From: a virus
IMG/VR virus record: IMGVR_UViG_3300023171_000002
Coordinates: 1-44,102 of that record
Direction: 5' to 3' (one strand)
DNA: 44,102 bases
Below, one piece after another: positions 1 through 6,508 of the stretch (position 1 is its first letter; each line of letters starts with the position of its first letter). The translations under genes were made by a program, and so were the position numbers. Under the pieces are notes generated by a model, which saw nothing but the letters and a program-made list of their open reading frames with translations, was not told the origin of the DNA and did no database searches.

Positions 1-127
1 CGGAGCTGTGTCGATCGACTGCCATTGATATTTATTGCGCTCAGCCAAAAGTGCTCTGGCCATTGGCATCCACTCATCTTCACCCGCCTTGGGGTAGGTC
101 ATGTATGCGCGCTTCGCGGCTCTAAGG
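1..127. repeat. Left copy of 127-bp terminal direct repeat
   Basis: These 127 bases are identical to 43976-44102. An exact overlap at the two ends of a contig is what a de Bruijn assembler leaves on a circular or circularly permuted molecule, and 127 is a common largest k-mer. A gene reads through the joined ends, so the unit genome is 43,975 bp. A genuine 127-bp terminal repeat of the virion DNA cannot be excluded from sequence alone. Confidence 0.9.
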
Positions 128-150
128 ATGTCTTCTGGAATTTTGCTCAT
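1..150 (-). CDS. DUF551-like protein, N-terminal part (continues at 43975-43817)
   Basis: This is the 5' part of a leftward gene split by the contig ends. It starts at ATG 150-148, overlapping the TGA of the upstream gene (147-149) in an ATGA junction. Across the circular junction it continues to 43817, giving 102 residues. The N-terminus reads MSKIPEDILRAAKRAY, followed by a helix around GEDEWMPMARALLAE. The later part contains W-x-x-I-D-T-A-P-K-D-G and a closing HWRPAMPLP, the signature of small phage DUF551-type proteins. Function is unknown. The intact frame across the join is strong evidence for circularity. Confidence 0.75.
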   Translation of the reverse strand, partial: MSKIPEDILRAAKRAYMTYPKAGEDEWMPMARALLAERNKYQWQSIDTAP

Positions 151-425
151 TCCCATTCCCTCGCGCTTCTAAGGTGCTGAACATGGCTTTCGAAATCAGC
201 CTGAGCGCCTCGCATATACTCGTCATCGTTCATGTATGACGGAGAAGCGGGCCGAACCTCTGCACACTTCGCATACGTTGCACCGAGGTCTTCACCCAAA
301 CGGTCTATGGCTTGGATAAGATGAAGACGATGATCATCGACATTCCTGCCGGTCAGCTCATCAGCGAGACAGCGGATAAGAAAAAGCCTCGCGTTAATTT
401 CTGGTGCGGCTGACATTGCGGTCAC
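147..425 (-). CDS. Small hypothetical protein
   Basis: A 92-residue protein in the leftward chain of small genes. It probably starts at GTG 425, because an AAGGGA ribosome-binding site lies about 10 nt upstream; the ATG at 416 is too far from it. It is mostly helical and charged, with no motif I recognise. Its stop overlaps the start of the DUF551-like gene (ATGA), which suggests translational coupling. The neighbours are other small unknown early proteins, so an early accessory role is likely but unproven. Confidence 0.6.
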   Translation of the reverse strand: MTAMSAAPEINARLFLIRCLADELTGRNVDDHRLHLIQAIDRLGEDLGATYAKCAEVRPASPSYMNDDEYMRGAQADFESHVQHLRSAREWE

Positions 426-451
426 GGTTCTGCTTTCCCTTCTGGGGTGGG

Positions 452-853
452 TTAGGCGGCGGTTTTCCGCTTGGGTTTCAGTGCTTGTTTCTTCGCCTTG
501 ACTTCCGCAGCCAGGATAGAAATTTTAGCCAGTAGATCCGAATTAGCATCGTCTCCGAGCCTCCCATCCATTTCGAGTTCGTGCTTCAAGTTCATGATTT
601 GCTTTTCGCACATGTCGTAGTAGGCAGACTTGATGCGACGGAGCATTCCGCCCTCAACGGTCTTTGCACGACCGATGCGGATATGGTTCAGGGTCCAGAA
701 CGGCAGCCCGTATTTGCTCTCGATGCGCTCAAGAGCTGGGAGTGTATCCCCCCATCCTGTTGTCTCTTTGGCTACCATCTTCAAGATGAAGCCTTGGGCC
801 TCGATTGCGGCGCTCATTTCTTGCTCCGTATGCTTTGTTTCTTTGCACGTCAT
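452..853 (-). CDS. Hypothetical protein, possible DNA-binding
   Basis: A 133-residue protein starting at ATG 853, preceded by an AGGAG ribosome-binding site. The middle (about residues 45-75) holds a stretch resembling helix-turn-helix, with KYGLPFWTLNHIRIGRAKTV followed by a helix; the C-terminus is a lysine-rich tail ending KPKRKTAA. This fits a small nucleic-acid-binding protein, but I do not recognise the family. It is divergent from the gene at 900, with a 46-bp gap containing an inverted repeat, so the two could form a small regulated pair. Confidence 0.55.
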   Translation of the reverse strand: MTCKETKHTEQEMSAAIEAQGFILKMVAKETTGWGDTLPALERIESKYGLPFWTLNHIRIGRAKTVEGGMLRRIKSAYYDMCEKQIMNLKHELEMDGRLGDDANSDLLAKISILAAEVKAKKQALKPKRKTAA

Positions 854-873
854 GCATTCTCTCCTGGTGCATC

Positions 874-896
874 TTGTTCGTGTTCAAGGAGAACAA
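874..896. promoter_or_regulatory. Candidate operator: inverted repeat between divergent genes
   Basis: The 46-bp gap between the divergent starts at 853 and 900 contains TGTTC (881-885), a 5-nt spacer AAGGA, and GAACA (891-895). An additional TTGTTC lies at 874-879. The palindrome overlaps the AAGGAG ribosome-binding site of the rightward gene. It could be an operator or a small RNA hairpin hiding that site. No convincing -10 box was seen. Confidence 0.3.
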
Positions 897-899
897 ACG

Positions 900-1121
900 A
901 TGCAAACAGGGACTTCAAATTTCATAGAGAGCGACGAGTTAGACACGCCAATGTCGAATGTCGTCGCTCTCTTTAGGTCCGCCGCTGCGGAACCAGTTTC
1001 GATAGGCCAGGAGTTCGCCTGGATACTCGATGAACTCGCTGTAAGAATGCGCGGGAACTTCGACTACCCAAGAGTGGTTGTCAGCTCGAAGTCTGCACAT
1101 CCTTCCACGTCTCAAAATTGA
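900..1121 (+). CDS. Small rightward hypothetical protein
   Basis: A 73-residue ORF starting at ATG 900, with a good ribosome-binding site (AAGGAG, 8-9 nt upstream). It runs against the surrounding leftward genes. It begins MQTGTSNFIESDELDTPMSN, and its last 41 nt overlap the 3' end of the HNH gene on the other strand. No family is recognised. The site and the divergent arrangement with the gene at 853 support it. The C-terminal tail, which is antisense to the HNH gene, may be an extension created when that gene was inserted. Confidence 0.45.
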   Translation: MQTGTSNFIESDELDTPMSNVVALFRSAAAEPVSIGQEFAWILDELAVRMRGNFDYPRVVVSSKSAHPSTSQN

Positions 1122-1593
1122 GGATGCTCTTGATGGTGGTGCGGTGAACTCGAAATTTATTGGATAGCTGCCTGAAGCCCGTCACGCCTGGAACGTATTC
1201 AGCGCGGATTTGAGAAACCTCTGCCTTCGTTAGTTTTGCTCTAGCAAAAGCGGCTTCTTTAACGGGGTATTCCCGAAGCTCAGACCGAGGCGGGTGAACT
1301 GTCCCGTGGTTTACCGCGTCCAGATAATTATCGAGAAGCGTGCCCCAATAGAGATGCTTTGGGTTTACGCAGCCAAGGTGCCCGTTACCGCAGGTATGAA
1401 GGGCCATCGGCCCATTCATCTTGGTGTCCGCATGGGCCCGGTTGCACATCCACCGATGCGCAGCACGGAAGCCGCCAAAATTGATACAGCCGTAACCGTG
1501 AGTGTCCCGGCTAAACGGAAACTCAAGACAATCGGAGCCAACATGGTCTACATGCTCTTCAAGCCATTTTTTAACTGTGCCGGGTCTAGTCAT
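1081..1593 (-). CDS. HNH homing endonuclease
   Basis: A 170-residue HNH nuclease. It starts at ATG 1593 (MTRPGTVKKW), behind an AAGGAAA site. The region from about residue 40 to 85 has AAHRWMCNR, then ALHTCGNGHLGCVNPKHLYWGT, the His-Asn-His/Cys core of free-standing phage homing endonucleases. The C-terminal part (KLTKAEVSQIRAEY ... RQLSNKFRVHRTTI) looks like a helix-turn-helix target-binding module. It breaks the otherwise tightly coupled leftward chain, with gaps of about 93 bp upstream and 227 bp downstream, as expected for an inserted mobile gene. It is one of three HNH genes in the genome. Confidence 0.85.
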   Translation of the reverse strand: MTRPGTVKKWLEEHVDHVGSDCLEFPFSRDTHGYGCINFGGFRAAHRWMCNRAHADTKMNGPMALHTCGNGHLGCVNPKHLYWGTLLDNYLDAVNHGTVHPPRSELREYPVKEAAFARAKLTKAEVSQIRAEYVPGVTGFRQLSNKFRVHRTTIKSILNFETWKDVQTSS

Positions 1594-1686
1594 CGGTGTT
1601 TCCTTATTGAGAGGTGCTGGGCCGACCGGGAGGACAGCCGGCCCAGACTTTGACGGAGCGAGGGGAGCGCTCAACGCCAAGACAAA

Positions 1687-1887
1687 TTACTGATGCCGAG
1701 CACCGAATAGGATGCGTTCTTCTTCGGTCTCAGGGATGAGCGCAGTAGTCTGCGTTTCCCGGCATTCCGCGAGATAGCGGCCGAGCTTGGACACGCCCGT
1801 GAGGAAGATCCATGTACCGAAGCCACCGGCGACAATCCAAGCTGCAGCCACAGGGAGAATGCTTGACCAGTCTATGTCTATGAACAT
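1687..1887 (-). CDS. Small single-pass membrane protein
   Basis: A 66-residue protein starting at ATG 1887 behind GGAGAA. Residues about 10-32 (ILPVAAAWIVAGGFGTWIF) form one hydrophobic membrane segment; the rest is charged and probably cytoplasmic. It overlaps the upstream gene by 10 nt, so it belongs to the same leftward operon. The family is not recognised. Its role could be host membrane modification or exclusion, but nothing in the sequence decides this. Confidence 0.6.
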   Translation of the reverse strand: MFIDIDWSSILPVAAAWIVAGGFGTWIFLTGVSKLGRYLAECRETQTTALIPETEEERILFGARHQ

Positions 1888-2231
1888 GCTAGTTCTCCGT
1901 GGGTTTCGGCGGTTGAAGGTGGTACTGCAGATAAATTGAGCCGATCAGCGACGATTGGATGATTAATGAGGAGCCATTCGGCATGTTCAAACTCACTGTT
2001 ATCCATGTGCTGGAACCACGGCCATTCCTCGCCGTATGCATTGTTCAGCTTGGCATATTCACAGGCGGCGGCATGACACTCGGTATGGGTGTGGGTGCTG
2101 TAAGTGTCACCCTCATAAACGCCGAAGCCGTAATGGGCAGGAGATCCGGCATCGATCATCTTGTTGCACTGCTCGCAGACGTACTGCTTTCGTGTTCTCT
2201 TGATGTCTCGGGAGGAGTGGAAGTCGCTCAT
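1878..2231 (-). CDS. Small putative zinc-binding protein
   Basis: A 117-residue protein starting at ATG 2231, coupled to the upstream stop by an ATGA overlap. Near residue 18 it has C-E-Q-C (YVCEQCNKMI), followed by H33, a histidine cluster THTHTECHAAACEY and further cysteines. This pattern suggests a metal-binding finger. It could bind nucleic acid or protein. It is expressed with a run of other small early proteins, one of which (3063-3287) also has paired CxxC motifs. Confidence 0.6.
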   Translation of the reverse strand: MSDFHSSRDIKRTRKQYVCEQCNKMIDAGSPAHYGFGVYEGDTYSTHTHTECHAAACEYAKLNNAYGEEWPWFQHMDNSEFEHAEWLLINHPIVADRLNLSAVPPSTAETHGELACS

Positions 2232-2842
2232 GGTGTCTCCCTTACTGGTGGTGGCGGAGAGGCGAGAGAGGAGCGAAGAAATTGGAGAAATCCGTTATGA
2301 TAAGCGACAACTTCAAAAATTTTCGCTTCGGTTTCGTTCATTTCATCGACGCGAATAGGAAGCATTGGAGTTTTATTCAGATGCCGATCTACCCACCCGA
2401 GGAGGTCTAAACTCTGGTTCTTCTGCGACAGATAATCCGATGCAGTAGCGGCAAAGCGTGGGTCAAGCGGATGAGGCATGAACTCGACCGGATCGACAGG
2501 GCTCTCGCCCTCGATATCCCACCAGTAGGCGCGCTTCCCGTCATCAGACCAAAGGCACTCAAATATGCGACCATCATCGTCACGCGCCCATATGGGCAAG
2601 GAATTGCCAATTGGCAGTCCGATTGCAGAGCCGATCACCTGATCGATGCTCTTGTCTGCCTCGGAGATCGGCTTCCATGCGAATTGGCGCAGCGCTTCCT
2701 CAGCCTTCTCAGCGCGGGCTATAGCGTTGGAGTAGAGGGTGGAGAGTTGGGTTATGTCGTCAAATTCGTAGCATTTCTGCATGCTTTCGAGATCGCCGCC
2801 GAATTGGGCGTGGGCAGCGAGAACGTCAGGATGGATTTTCAT
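2228..2842 (-). CDS. Hypothetical protein with DUF551-like central region
   Basis: A 204-residue protein. The start is set at ATG 2842 (MKIHPDVLAAHAQ) because it overlaps the upstream stop as ATGA; a longer open frame upstream lies inside the membrane protein gene. The N-terminal third is helical. The middle has FAWKPISEAD, then IWARDDDGRIFECLW and YWWDIEGE, resembling the W-x-x-I ... W pattern of DUF551 proteins. The C-terminus is again helical, ending in a proline run. Molecular role unknown. Confidence 0.6.
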   Translation of the reverse strand: MKIHPDVLAAHAQFGGDLESMQKCYEFDDITQLSTLYSNAIARAEKAEEALRQFAWKPISEADKSIDQVIGSAIGLPIGNSLPIWARDDDGRIFECLWSDDGKRAYWWDIEGESPVDPVEFMPHPLDPRFAATASDYLSQKNQSLDLLGWVDRHLNKTPMLPIRVDEMNETEAKIFEVVAYHNGFLQFLRSSLASPPPPVRETP

Positions 2843-3066
2843 ACCCGGTTCCACTTCCAATGATTGCGGCCGTACAGCACCCACAGGGCAGCATTCATCG
2901 GCAGGAGGCCGTAAGCGCCCGTTGTCAGTATCCAGAGGAGCCAGAGAGCTTGATTGACCAGACCGTACAGCCAAGCATTGCGGGACTTATTCCCGGCAAG
3001 GATCGTCATGTAGATCGTGATGGCCGAAAGCAGCCAAGGCAGTTGGTCGCGGATGATCTCGCTCAT
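2839..3066 (-). CDS. Small multi-pass membrane protein, PnuC-like segment
   Basis: A 75-residue protein with about three hydrophobic stretches (LLSAITIYMTILAG, LYGLVNQALWLLWILTT, LLPMNAALWVLYGR). The pattern W-L-Y-G-L-V-N-Q-x-L-W and the closing YGRNHWKW recall the repeat of PnuC-type vitamin transporters. It is far too short for a full transporter. ATGA overlaps on both sides show it is part of the leftward chain. A membrane location is well supported; transport is only a resemblance. Confidence 0.55.
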   Translation of the reverse strand: MSEIIRDQLPWLLSAITIYMTILAGNKSRNAWLYGLVNQALWLLWILTTGAYGLLPMNAALWVLYGRNHWKWNRV

Positions 3067-3080
3067 TGCAGCCTCCCCGT
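3063..3080. repeat. 18-bp direct repeat at a gene start (copy A)
   Basis: The sequence tcattgcagcctccccgt occurs here and again at 3284-3301. On the minus strand each copy supplies a GGGGAGG ribosome-binding site plus the ATG of a gene (2839-3066 and 3063-3287). An exact 18-bp match 221 bp apart points to duplication of a start module, or to recombination at this site. Confidence 0.7.
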
Positions 3081-3287
3081 GGCCGAAGTGGATGTTCTTT
3101 GATACGGAGACATATCCCCATCATGCGGTCGTGCATTCGACTGCACAGGCCCAATCTTTTCAGTGCAAGGAACGCAGCGAAAATGTTCATGGTCCAACCC
3201 GCACGAAGCAAAGTCATAGATCGCCGCAGAGGAGCCAACGGATGACATGAACCTGCCGCAGTCATCGCATTTCGGAAGATTGGTCAT
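3063..3287 (-). CDS. Small zinc-ribbon-like protein
   Basis: A 74-residue protein starting at ATG 3287, behind a strong GGGGAGG site. It has two CxxC pairs, C7-x-x-C10 (PKCDDCGRF) and C37-x-x-C40 (FRCVPCTEK), spaced as in a zinc ribbon or a treble-clef finger. The C-terminal 25 residues look disordered. Its stop overlaps the next gene's start (ATGA). The 18 bp around its start are repeated at the start of the following gene. Confidence 0.6.
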   Translation of the reverse strand: MTNLPKCDDCGRFMSSVGSSAAIYDFASCGLDHEHFRCVPCTEKIGPVQSNARPHDGDMSPYQRTSTSATGRLQ

Positions 3288-3301
3288 TGCAGCCTCCCCG
3301 T
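3284..3301. repeat. 18-bp direct repeat at a gene start (copy B)
   Basis: Second copy of the 18-bp element also found at 3063-3080. It contains the ribosome-binding site and ATG of the zinc-ribbon-like gene. Recombination between the copies would delete exactly that gene while leaving a usable start. Confidence 0.7.
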
Positions 3302-3336
3302 TGTTCTGTCTGTGAGGTGGTTAAGGGTGGGAGGGG

Positions 3337-3978
3337 TCATTGAGCTGCCGCCTGCGCTGAAATGGTATCGTTGCAGTTGGCGATCTGCATGGCGCGCTTG
3401 TTGCGCTCTATCATCTGTTCGGCTGTGATGACGGGGGCGTCCTTGAGTGCCATGATGCGCTCGAAATATTCGGCCTTTTCCTCGTTGAACTCTTCCGGCG
3501 TGGGAGCGAGGCCGTTGCGCTGCTTGTATTCCTGGTGCTCGTTCAGGAAGCCAAGGCGAAGGGCTTTGACGCGGGCCTGAGCCTCTGGCGAACGCTCTAC
3601 AACAGGCTCTGGCTTCATCGAGTCCAGAGTGGCACGGGCTCTGGCCAGATCGTCGCTGATCAACCGCTGTTCGGCGCGAACCATCGCAGCCAGTTCAGGG
3701 GGAAGCGGGATGAAAGACTTGCGATCGATATCGTATTCGCCGCGAACCAACTTCTTGCAGGCAATAGTTAGAGCCTCGCTCGACAATCCCGAAAGGGCGT
3801 AGGAATAGACCTTGTTGACATCTTCCGCCTTGATCGTGCTAGGGAGGCCCATGCCACCAGTCCGCAACGTGCGGATAGCCTTTGCCGCACCTTCTTCACC
3901 GCAGGGGCGAAGCTTGTCAGCGATGGCGGTAATCTGCTGCTGCAAGGTCGATGATGTTGCTACTAGCGCCGTCGTCAT
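3337..3978 (-). CDS. Putative replication accessory protein (helicase-loader-like)
   Basis: A 213-residue protein following, and overlapping by 62 nt, the initiator-like gene. The start is set at ATG 3978 (MTTALVATSSTLQQQ), with GGGA about 10 nt upstream; a longer frame upstream is antiparallel noise within the neighbour. Residues about 50-100 (KVYSYALSGLSSEALTIACK ... SFIPLPPELAAMVRAEQR) resemble the N-terminal region of phage P-type replication proteins, where a helical domain precedes a P-x-P-x-E segment. The C-terminal half is helical and charged. The position after an O-like gene supports a role in helicase loading, but no ATPase motif is present, so this stays tentative. Confidence 0.5.
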   Translation of the reverse strand: MTTALVATSSTLQQQITAIADKLRPCGEEGAAKAIRTLRTGGMGLPSTIKAEDVNKVYSYALSGLSSEALTIACKKLVRGEYDIDRKSFIPLPPELAAMVRAEQRLISDDLARARATLDSMKPEPVVERSPEAQARVKALRLGFLNEHQEYKQRNGLAPTPEEFNEEKAEYFERIMALKDAPVITAEQMIERNKRAMQIANCNDTISAQAAAQ

Positions 3979-4741
3979 TGTCGTGTTTCCCGTTGATGAC
4001 TTTGTCGAGTTCCCGGTCAACAGCCTCGTTGTGAAGCTGGAAGGCCGTCTTGCGTGGCGGGCCGGTCGTATTGGCCTTGTTGTTTCGGACCCAGTACCGC
4101 CATGTGGCGGGCCAATCCTGCTTGGTGGCCGAGGCCCCCGATTTCGAAATCCAGAAGTCTCTGAACTTGTCCGCTTCGAATTGAACGGCTTGGGAAGACA
4201 TGCCGAGGTCAGTGGCAAATTGCCTGTCTGCTTCGGAAGGCTCCCAGTCGTCAGCGATGCGAGTTCCTTTTTTTGGAGAAACGGTAGTTTCTCTTTTTTC
4301 ACTCTGGCTTCTGGCATCTGGTATCTGGGCTTTAACCTGCCCCTTATCCGATGGGTTAACCGAACCTTGGCTAACCCCTTGATTTCTAAGGGACGGGTTT
4401 CCGCCTCTCATTCCATTATCTCTGTTCGATCTCGCCTTCATCTCGTCGCGAACCATGCGTCTGCTCAAGATGATCCCGTGGTCTGTGACGCTGTAGACGC
4501 CATTTCTTCCCAGCTCTTTCAGGGACGATCGGACGGCCTTCAGGGGCACATCAATCAGCCGAGCAAGAGCCTCGTCAGTCACGGCTATGCCATTCACCAT
4601 GAGGTGACCGTATGGGTCAGCCTCGTGCATGATCCCGAGCATTTCGAGCCAGACGTACCGGCTCAAAGGCTCACACATTCTCAGGGCTGGGTCGGCTCGC
4701 CAGTCGGATGGGTAGAATTTCATCCACGGCTGCTTCACCAT
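3917..4741 (-). CDS. Replication initiation protein, O-like / DUF1376-like
   Basis: A 274-residue protein starting at ATG 4741, in a TAATG overlap with the Cro-like gene. The N-terminus (MVKQPWMKFYPSDWRADPAL ... SRYVWLEMLGIMHE) is the typical winged-helix opening of phage replication initiators and DUF1376 proteins. A second helix-turn-helix-like stretch (LIDVPLKAVRSSLKELGRNG) follows at about residues 60-85. After a polar linker rich in S, N and K, residues about 165-215 carry FRDFWISKSGASATKQDWPA and TWRYWVRN, a motif seen at the C-terminus of such initiators. It probably recognises the phage origin. No iterons were found inside the gene by eye. Confidence 0.7.
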   Translation of the reverse strand: MVKQPWMKFYPSDWRADPALRMCEPLSRYVWLEMLGIMHEADPYGHLMVNGIAVTDEALARLIDVPLKAVRSSLKELGRNGVYSVTDHGIILSRRMVRDEMKARSNRDNGMRGGNPSLRNQGVSQGSVNPSDKGQVKAQIPDARSQSEKRETTVSPKKGTRIADDWEPSEADRQFATDLGMSSQAVQFEADKFRDFWISKSGASATKQDWPATWRYWVRNNKANTTGPPRKTAFQLHNEAVDRELDKVINGKHDNDDGASSNIIDLAAADYRHR

Positions 4742-4956
4742 TACGCGGACGCCTTTTCCATGCGCCGATGGGCGATCATGAAAGCGCGGATTTCCGCTTC
4801 TGTTTCTGGCCATACCCGGCCAGACTTCCCTCTGACGCCGACACTGCGAAGCCGCTCGAACAGCCGGCCATTGCCAACTGACCGACAGAAGTTCGGTTCA
4901 CTCATGCCTGTTTCAGCAAGGAAGGCTTCAATGTCTGTGAGAAGGTTCGTTTGCAT
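4741..4956 (-). CDS. Cro-like small DNA-binding regulator
   Basis: A 71-residue protein, the first gene of the leftward transcript and divergent from the repressor. The start ATG 4956 gives MQTNLLTDIEAFLAETGMSE; residues about 8-30 read like a helix-turn-helix (IEAFLAETGMSEPNFCRSVG), followed by basic residues. No Shine-Dalgarno sequence precedes the ATG. Instead a CATAAT -10 box lies 8 nt upstream, suggesting a leaderless message. By position it would be the lytic switch protein. Sequence similarity to classical Cro is not obvious. Confidence 0.6.
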   Translation of the reverse strand: MQTNLLTDIEAFLAETGMSEPNFCRSVGNGRLFERLRSVGVRGKSGRVWPETEAEIRAFMIAHRRMEKASA

Positions 4957-5042
4957 GAGGGCTATTATGCACGCTTTTGCGTTCGCCGCAAGTGCCCGCA
5001 ACAACGTTCATGCAATTAATTTGAAATCTGGTAATTAGCAGC
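4957..5042. promoter_or_regulatory. Divergent early promoter/operator region
   Basis: This 86-bp gap separates the leftward Cro-like gene from the rightward repressor. For the leftward direction, CATAAT (reverse complement of 4964-4969) and TTGCGG (reverse complement of 4986-4991) are spaced 16 nt. Overlapping that -35 is an inverted repeat TTGCG (4977-4981), N5, CGCAA (4987-4991), with a further CGCAA at 4997-5001, a likely repressor operator. Rightward, TAATTA (5032-5037) is a possible -10 only about 6 nt before the repressor ATG, again implying a leaderless transcript. Confidence 0.5.
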
Positions 5043-5348
5043 ATGGCTACCGATTGGCGAACCAGACTCACAGATGCAATTGAGAAAGACGGTCGTTCCC
5101 GTCGCGAAATCGCACGCGAATGCGGGTTCGGAACCAATTTTGTGAGTGAACTGCTAGCTGGCGAAAAAGCGCCCAGCACTGACAGGGTAGTCAAGCTGGC
5201 AGAAGTTTTAGAGATCAGCCTGGCTTATATATTTACGGGCGTGGAAATGTCTCGGCAGGATGAAGAATTTCTGAAGATCGTGGCGGGTATGTCCGACAAA
5301 GAGAAAGAGCACCTGTTAGGTCTGCTCGAAACTCGCCAGAACAAATAA
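5043..5348 (+). CDS. HTH-type repressor (CI-like, XRE family)
   Basis: A 101-residue transcription regulator. Residues about 8-60 are an XRE/HTH_3 domain: TDAIEKDGRSRREIARECGF, then NFVSELLAGEKAPSTDRVVK and LAEVLEISLAYIF. The short C-terminal part (KIVAGMSDKEKEHLLGLLET) is an amphipathic helix likely used for dimerisation. It lacks the S24 autoproteolysis domain of lambda CI, so induction by RecA-stimulated self-cleavage is not expected. It is divergent from the Cro-like gene across an operator-like region and is the best candidate for the lysogeny repressor. No Shine-Dalgarno site precedes its ATG. Confidence 0.8.
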   Translation: MATDWRTRLTDAIEKDGRSRREIARECGFGTNFVSELLAGEKAPSTDRVVKLAEVLEISLAYIFTGVEMSRQDEEFLKIVAGMSDKEKEHLLGLLETRQNK

Positions 5349-5637
5349 CGTTCAAAATCACAACGTCCCGCTGTGCCCGTGTGAGCGCCATCCACGACAG
5401 CGCGATTTTCTCCGTCATATCCATAGTGGCGATAATCCCTCCCCTGTTACAGGCTCCATCCCTGCCCATCCATTGAACGCCAGTGCGTGCGCTTTGTAAA
5501 TGGGGATAAATTCCTATACCACGTTTTCGGCCGTTTTGTCGTGCACTTTTTTGCGTTCATCACGCTTGACGTGACCGCAAAAGCGTGCGATGTTGTGTAG
5601 GTAAGCAGCGGCCACAACCACCCAACCGGAGACGAAG
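5349..5637 (+). promoter_or_regulatory. Intergenic control region with candidate rightward promoter and inverted repeat
   Basis: This 289-bp gap precedes the cassette of small rightward genes. TTTGTA (5493-5498) and TATACC (5515-5520), 16 nt apart, form a candidate promoter. Downstream a perfect 7-bp inverted repeat CACGCTT (5561-5567) / AAGCGTG (5581-5587) overlaps a second -35-like TTGACG (5566-5571), which lacks a good -10. This may be an operator. The last 32 bp are the first copy of the repeated leader. I see no gene here on either strand. Confidence 0.35.
5606..5637 (+). repeat. Repeated leader, copy 1 (short form)
   Basis: The element begins cagcggccacaaccacccaa, followed by ccgg (5606-5629). 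It then goes directly to GGAGACGAAG, the ribosome-binding site of the gene at 5638. Compared with copy 2 it lacks about 37 nt lying between two ACCGG repeats, as if deleted by recombination between them. Confidence 0.8.
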
Positions 5638-5889
5638 ATGAAATCGCATGAAGCTCACCACATCGCACAGCTCGCTCTTCGCGGCGACATCAAGGACCGC
5701 GCTCTAATCCAGGAAGCCTACGGGCAGTTGGTAAATGTCGCATCGACGAGCTTCGGAACCGAAGCATTTCTGTTGGCTGATCGCTTCCCTGACATTTGCG
5801 ACCGCTCTGACCTCGATTGGCTCAACGAGATCGACGACGAGGAAGGCTCCAACACCAGCTTTTACGACCCGATCTACTCCGACGCTTGA
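5638..5889 (+). CDS. Small acidic hypothetical protein
   Basis: An 83-residue protein, first gene of the rightward accessory cassette, with a GGAG ribosome-binding site carried inside the repeated leader. The N-terminal half is helical (HHIAQLALRGDIKDRALIQE) and the C-terminus strongly acidic (WLNEIDDEEGSNTSFYDPIY). No family is recognised. Small acidic proteins in such a position are often DNA mimics or anti-host factors, but here that is only a guess from composition. Confidence 0.65.
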   Translation: MKSHEAHHIAQLALRGDIKDRALIQEAYGQLVNVASTSFGTEAFLLADRFPDICDRSDLDWLNEIDDEEGSNTSFYDPIYSDA

Positions 5890-5933
5890 TCGCGTTCGGC
5901 ATGGTCCTTCGGGGCCATATCGAAACTGATCCG

Positions 5934-6002
5934 CAGCGGCCACAACCACCCAACCGGTGATCAGGTCGCTACATCGAAAGACGCAAACGACCGGAGACGA
6001 AG
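5934..6002 (+). repeat. Repeated leader, copy 2 (long form)
   Basis: Positions 5934-5979 match copy 3 (6509-6554) at 45 of 46 bases. The tail contains GGTCGCTACATCGAAAGAC, the core shared with copies 4 and 5, and ends in CCGGAGACGAAG, identical to the ribosome-binding region of copy 1. The ATG of the next gene follows at 6003. Confidence 0.85.
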
Positions 6003-6215
6003 ATGGAAAAGGCAATCTACACAATCGAAGCTTCCACCGAATGGGGTGCCGGTATTGGCCCGAACGGCACTGGCAAGCGCGCAAAGGTTTCCGGCTTCTA
6101 CGTTGTCAGCCCTGATGGGCGCAAGGCTCGGGCTTTCAAGGGAGCAAATGCTGAAAAGCAGGCTGCAGAATGGGCTTCCCACCTCAATGAAACTCTTCTC
6201 GGCTTAGCGGCCTAA
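6003..6215 (+). CDS. Small hypothetical protein
   Basis: A 70-residue protein following leader copy 2, with GGAG 6 nt before ATG 6003. The sequence has an N-terminal beta-rich part (AIYTIEASTEWGAGIGPNGT, then FYVVSPDGRKARAF) and a C-terminal helix (NAEKQAAEWASHLNETLLGL). The layout of a short sheet plus helix resembles small phage accessory proteins, but no family can be named. It is likely co-transcribed with its cassette neighbours. Confidence 0.6.
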   Translation: MEKAIYTIEASTEWGAGIGPNGTGKRAKVSGFYVVSPDGRKARAFKGANAEKQAAEWASHLNETLLGLAA

Positions 6216-6305
6216 TACCCGCTTCGCCCCGCCGCGAGGATGTCGCGGTCATGAACGTCGGTGGGCAGACGTGGCAGCTCGGAGAGACGGCAAATGGAGA
6301 ACAAA

Positions 6306-6500
6306 ATGACTGTAGGGCCGAAAGACTTTTTTGATGATGGCTTCGACGCAAGCCGTGACGGCGATAGCGCCTTACAGGCTGCGGCCCGCGAAGCCGGATG
6401 GGCTCTTTCAACTTTGGTTGATGAGATCAAATTTGAGAAGCGCCAACAGGTTGTCAACATCATCAATCGGCTGTCAGCGGCCCTCAAAGCCACCTCATAA
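6306..6500 (+). CDS. Small hypothetical protein
   Basis: A 64-residue protein. The start is chosen at ATG 6306 (MTVGPKDFFDDGFD) because GGAG sits 6 nt upstream; an in-frame ATG at 6294 with GGAGAGA further upstream is the alternative. The N-terminus is acidic and the rest helical. It is the only gene in this stretch without the repeated leader. Its last codons (encoding KATS) share a 12-bp identical segment with the end of the gene at 7035, suggesting related cassette ends. Confidence 0.5.
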   Translation: MTVGPKDFFDDGFDASRDGDSALQAAAREAGWALSTLVDEIKFEKRQQVVNIINRLSAALKATS

Positions 6501-6508
6501 GCAATCCA

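Noticed and set aside
630-899. N-terminal extension of the gene at 900
   Set aside because: The upstream frame is antisense to the gene at 452-853, while ATG 900 has a strong ribosome-binding site.
3979-4317. N-terminal extension of the gene at 3337-3978
   Set aside because: The added 113 residues are an out-of-frame reading of the initiator gene with low-complexity composition; ATG 3978 has a site of its own.
3812-5038. 408-codon rightward open frame across the replication genes
   Set aside because: It is antisense to three well-supported coupled genes (Cro-like, O-like, P-like), has no ribosome-binding site and no domain pattern. Long antisense frames are expected in GC-rich coding DNA.
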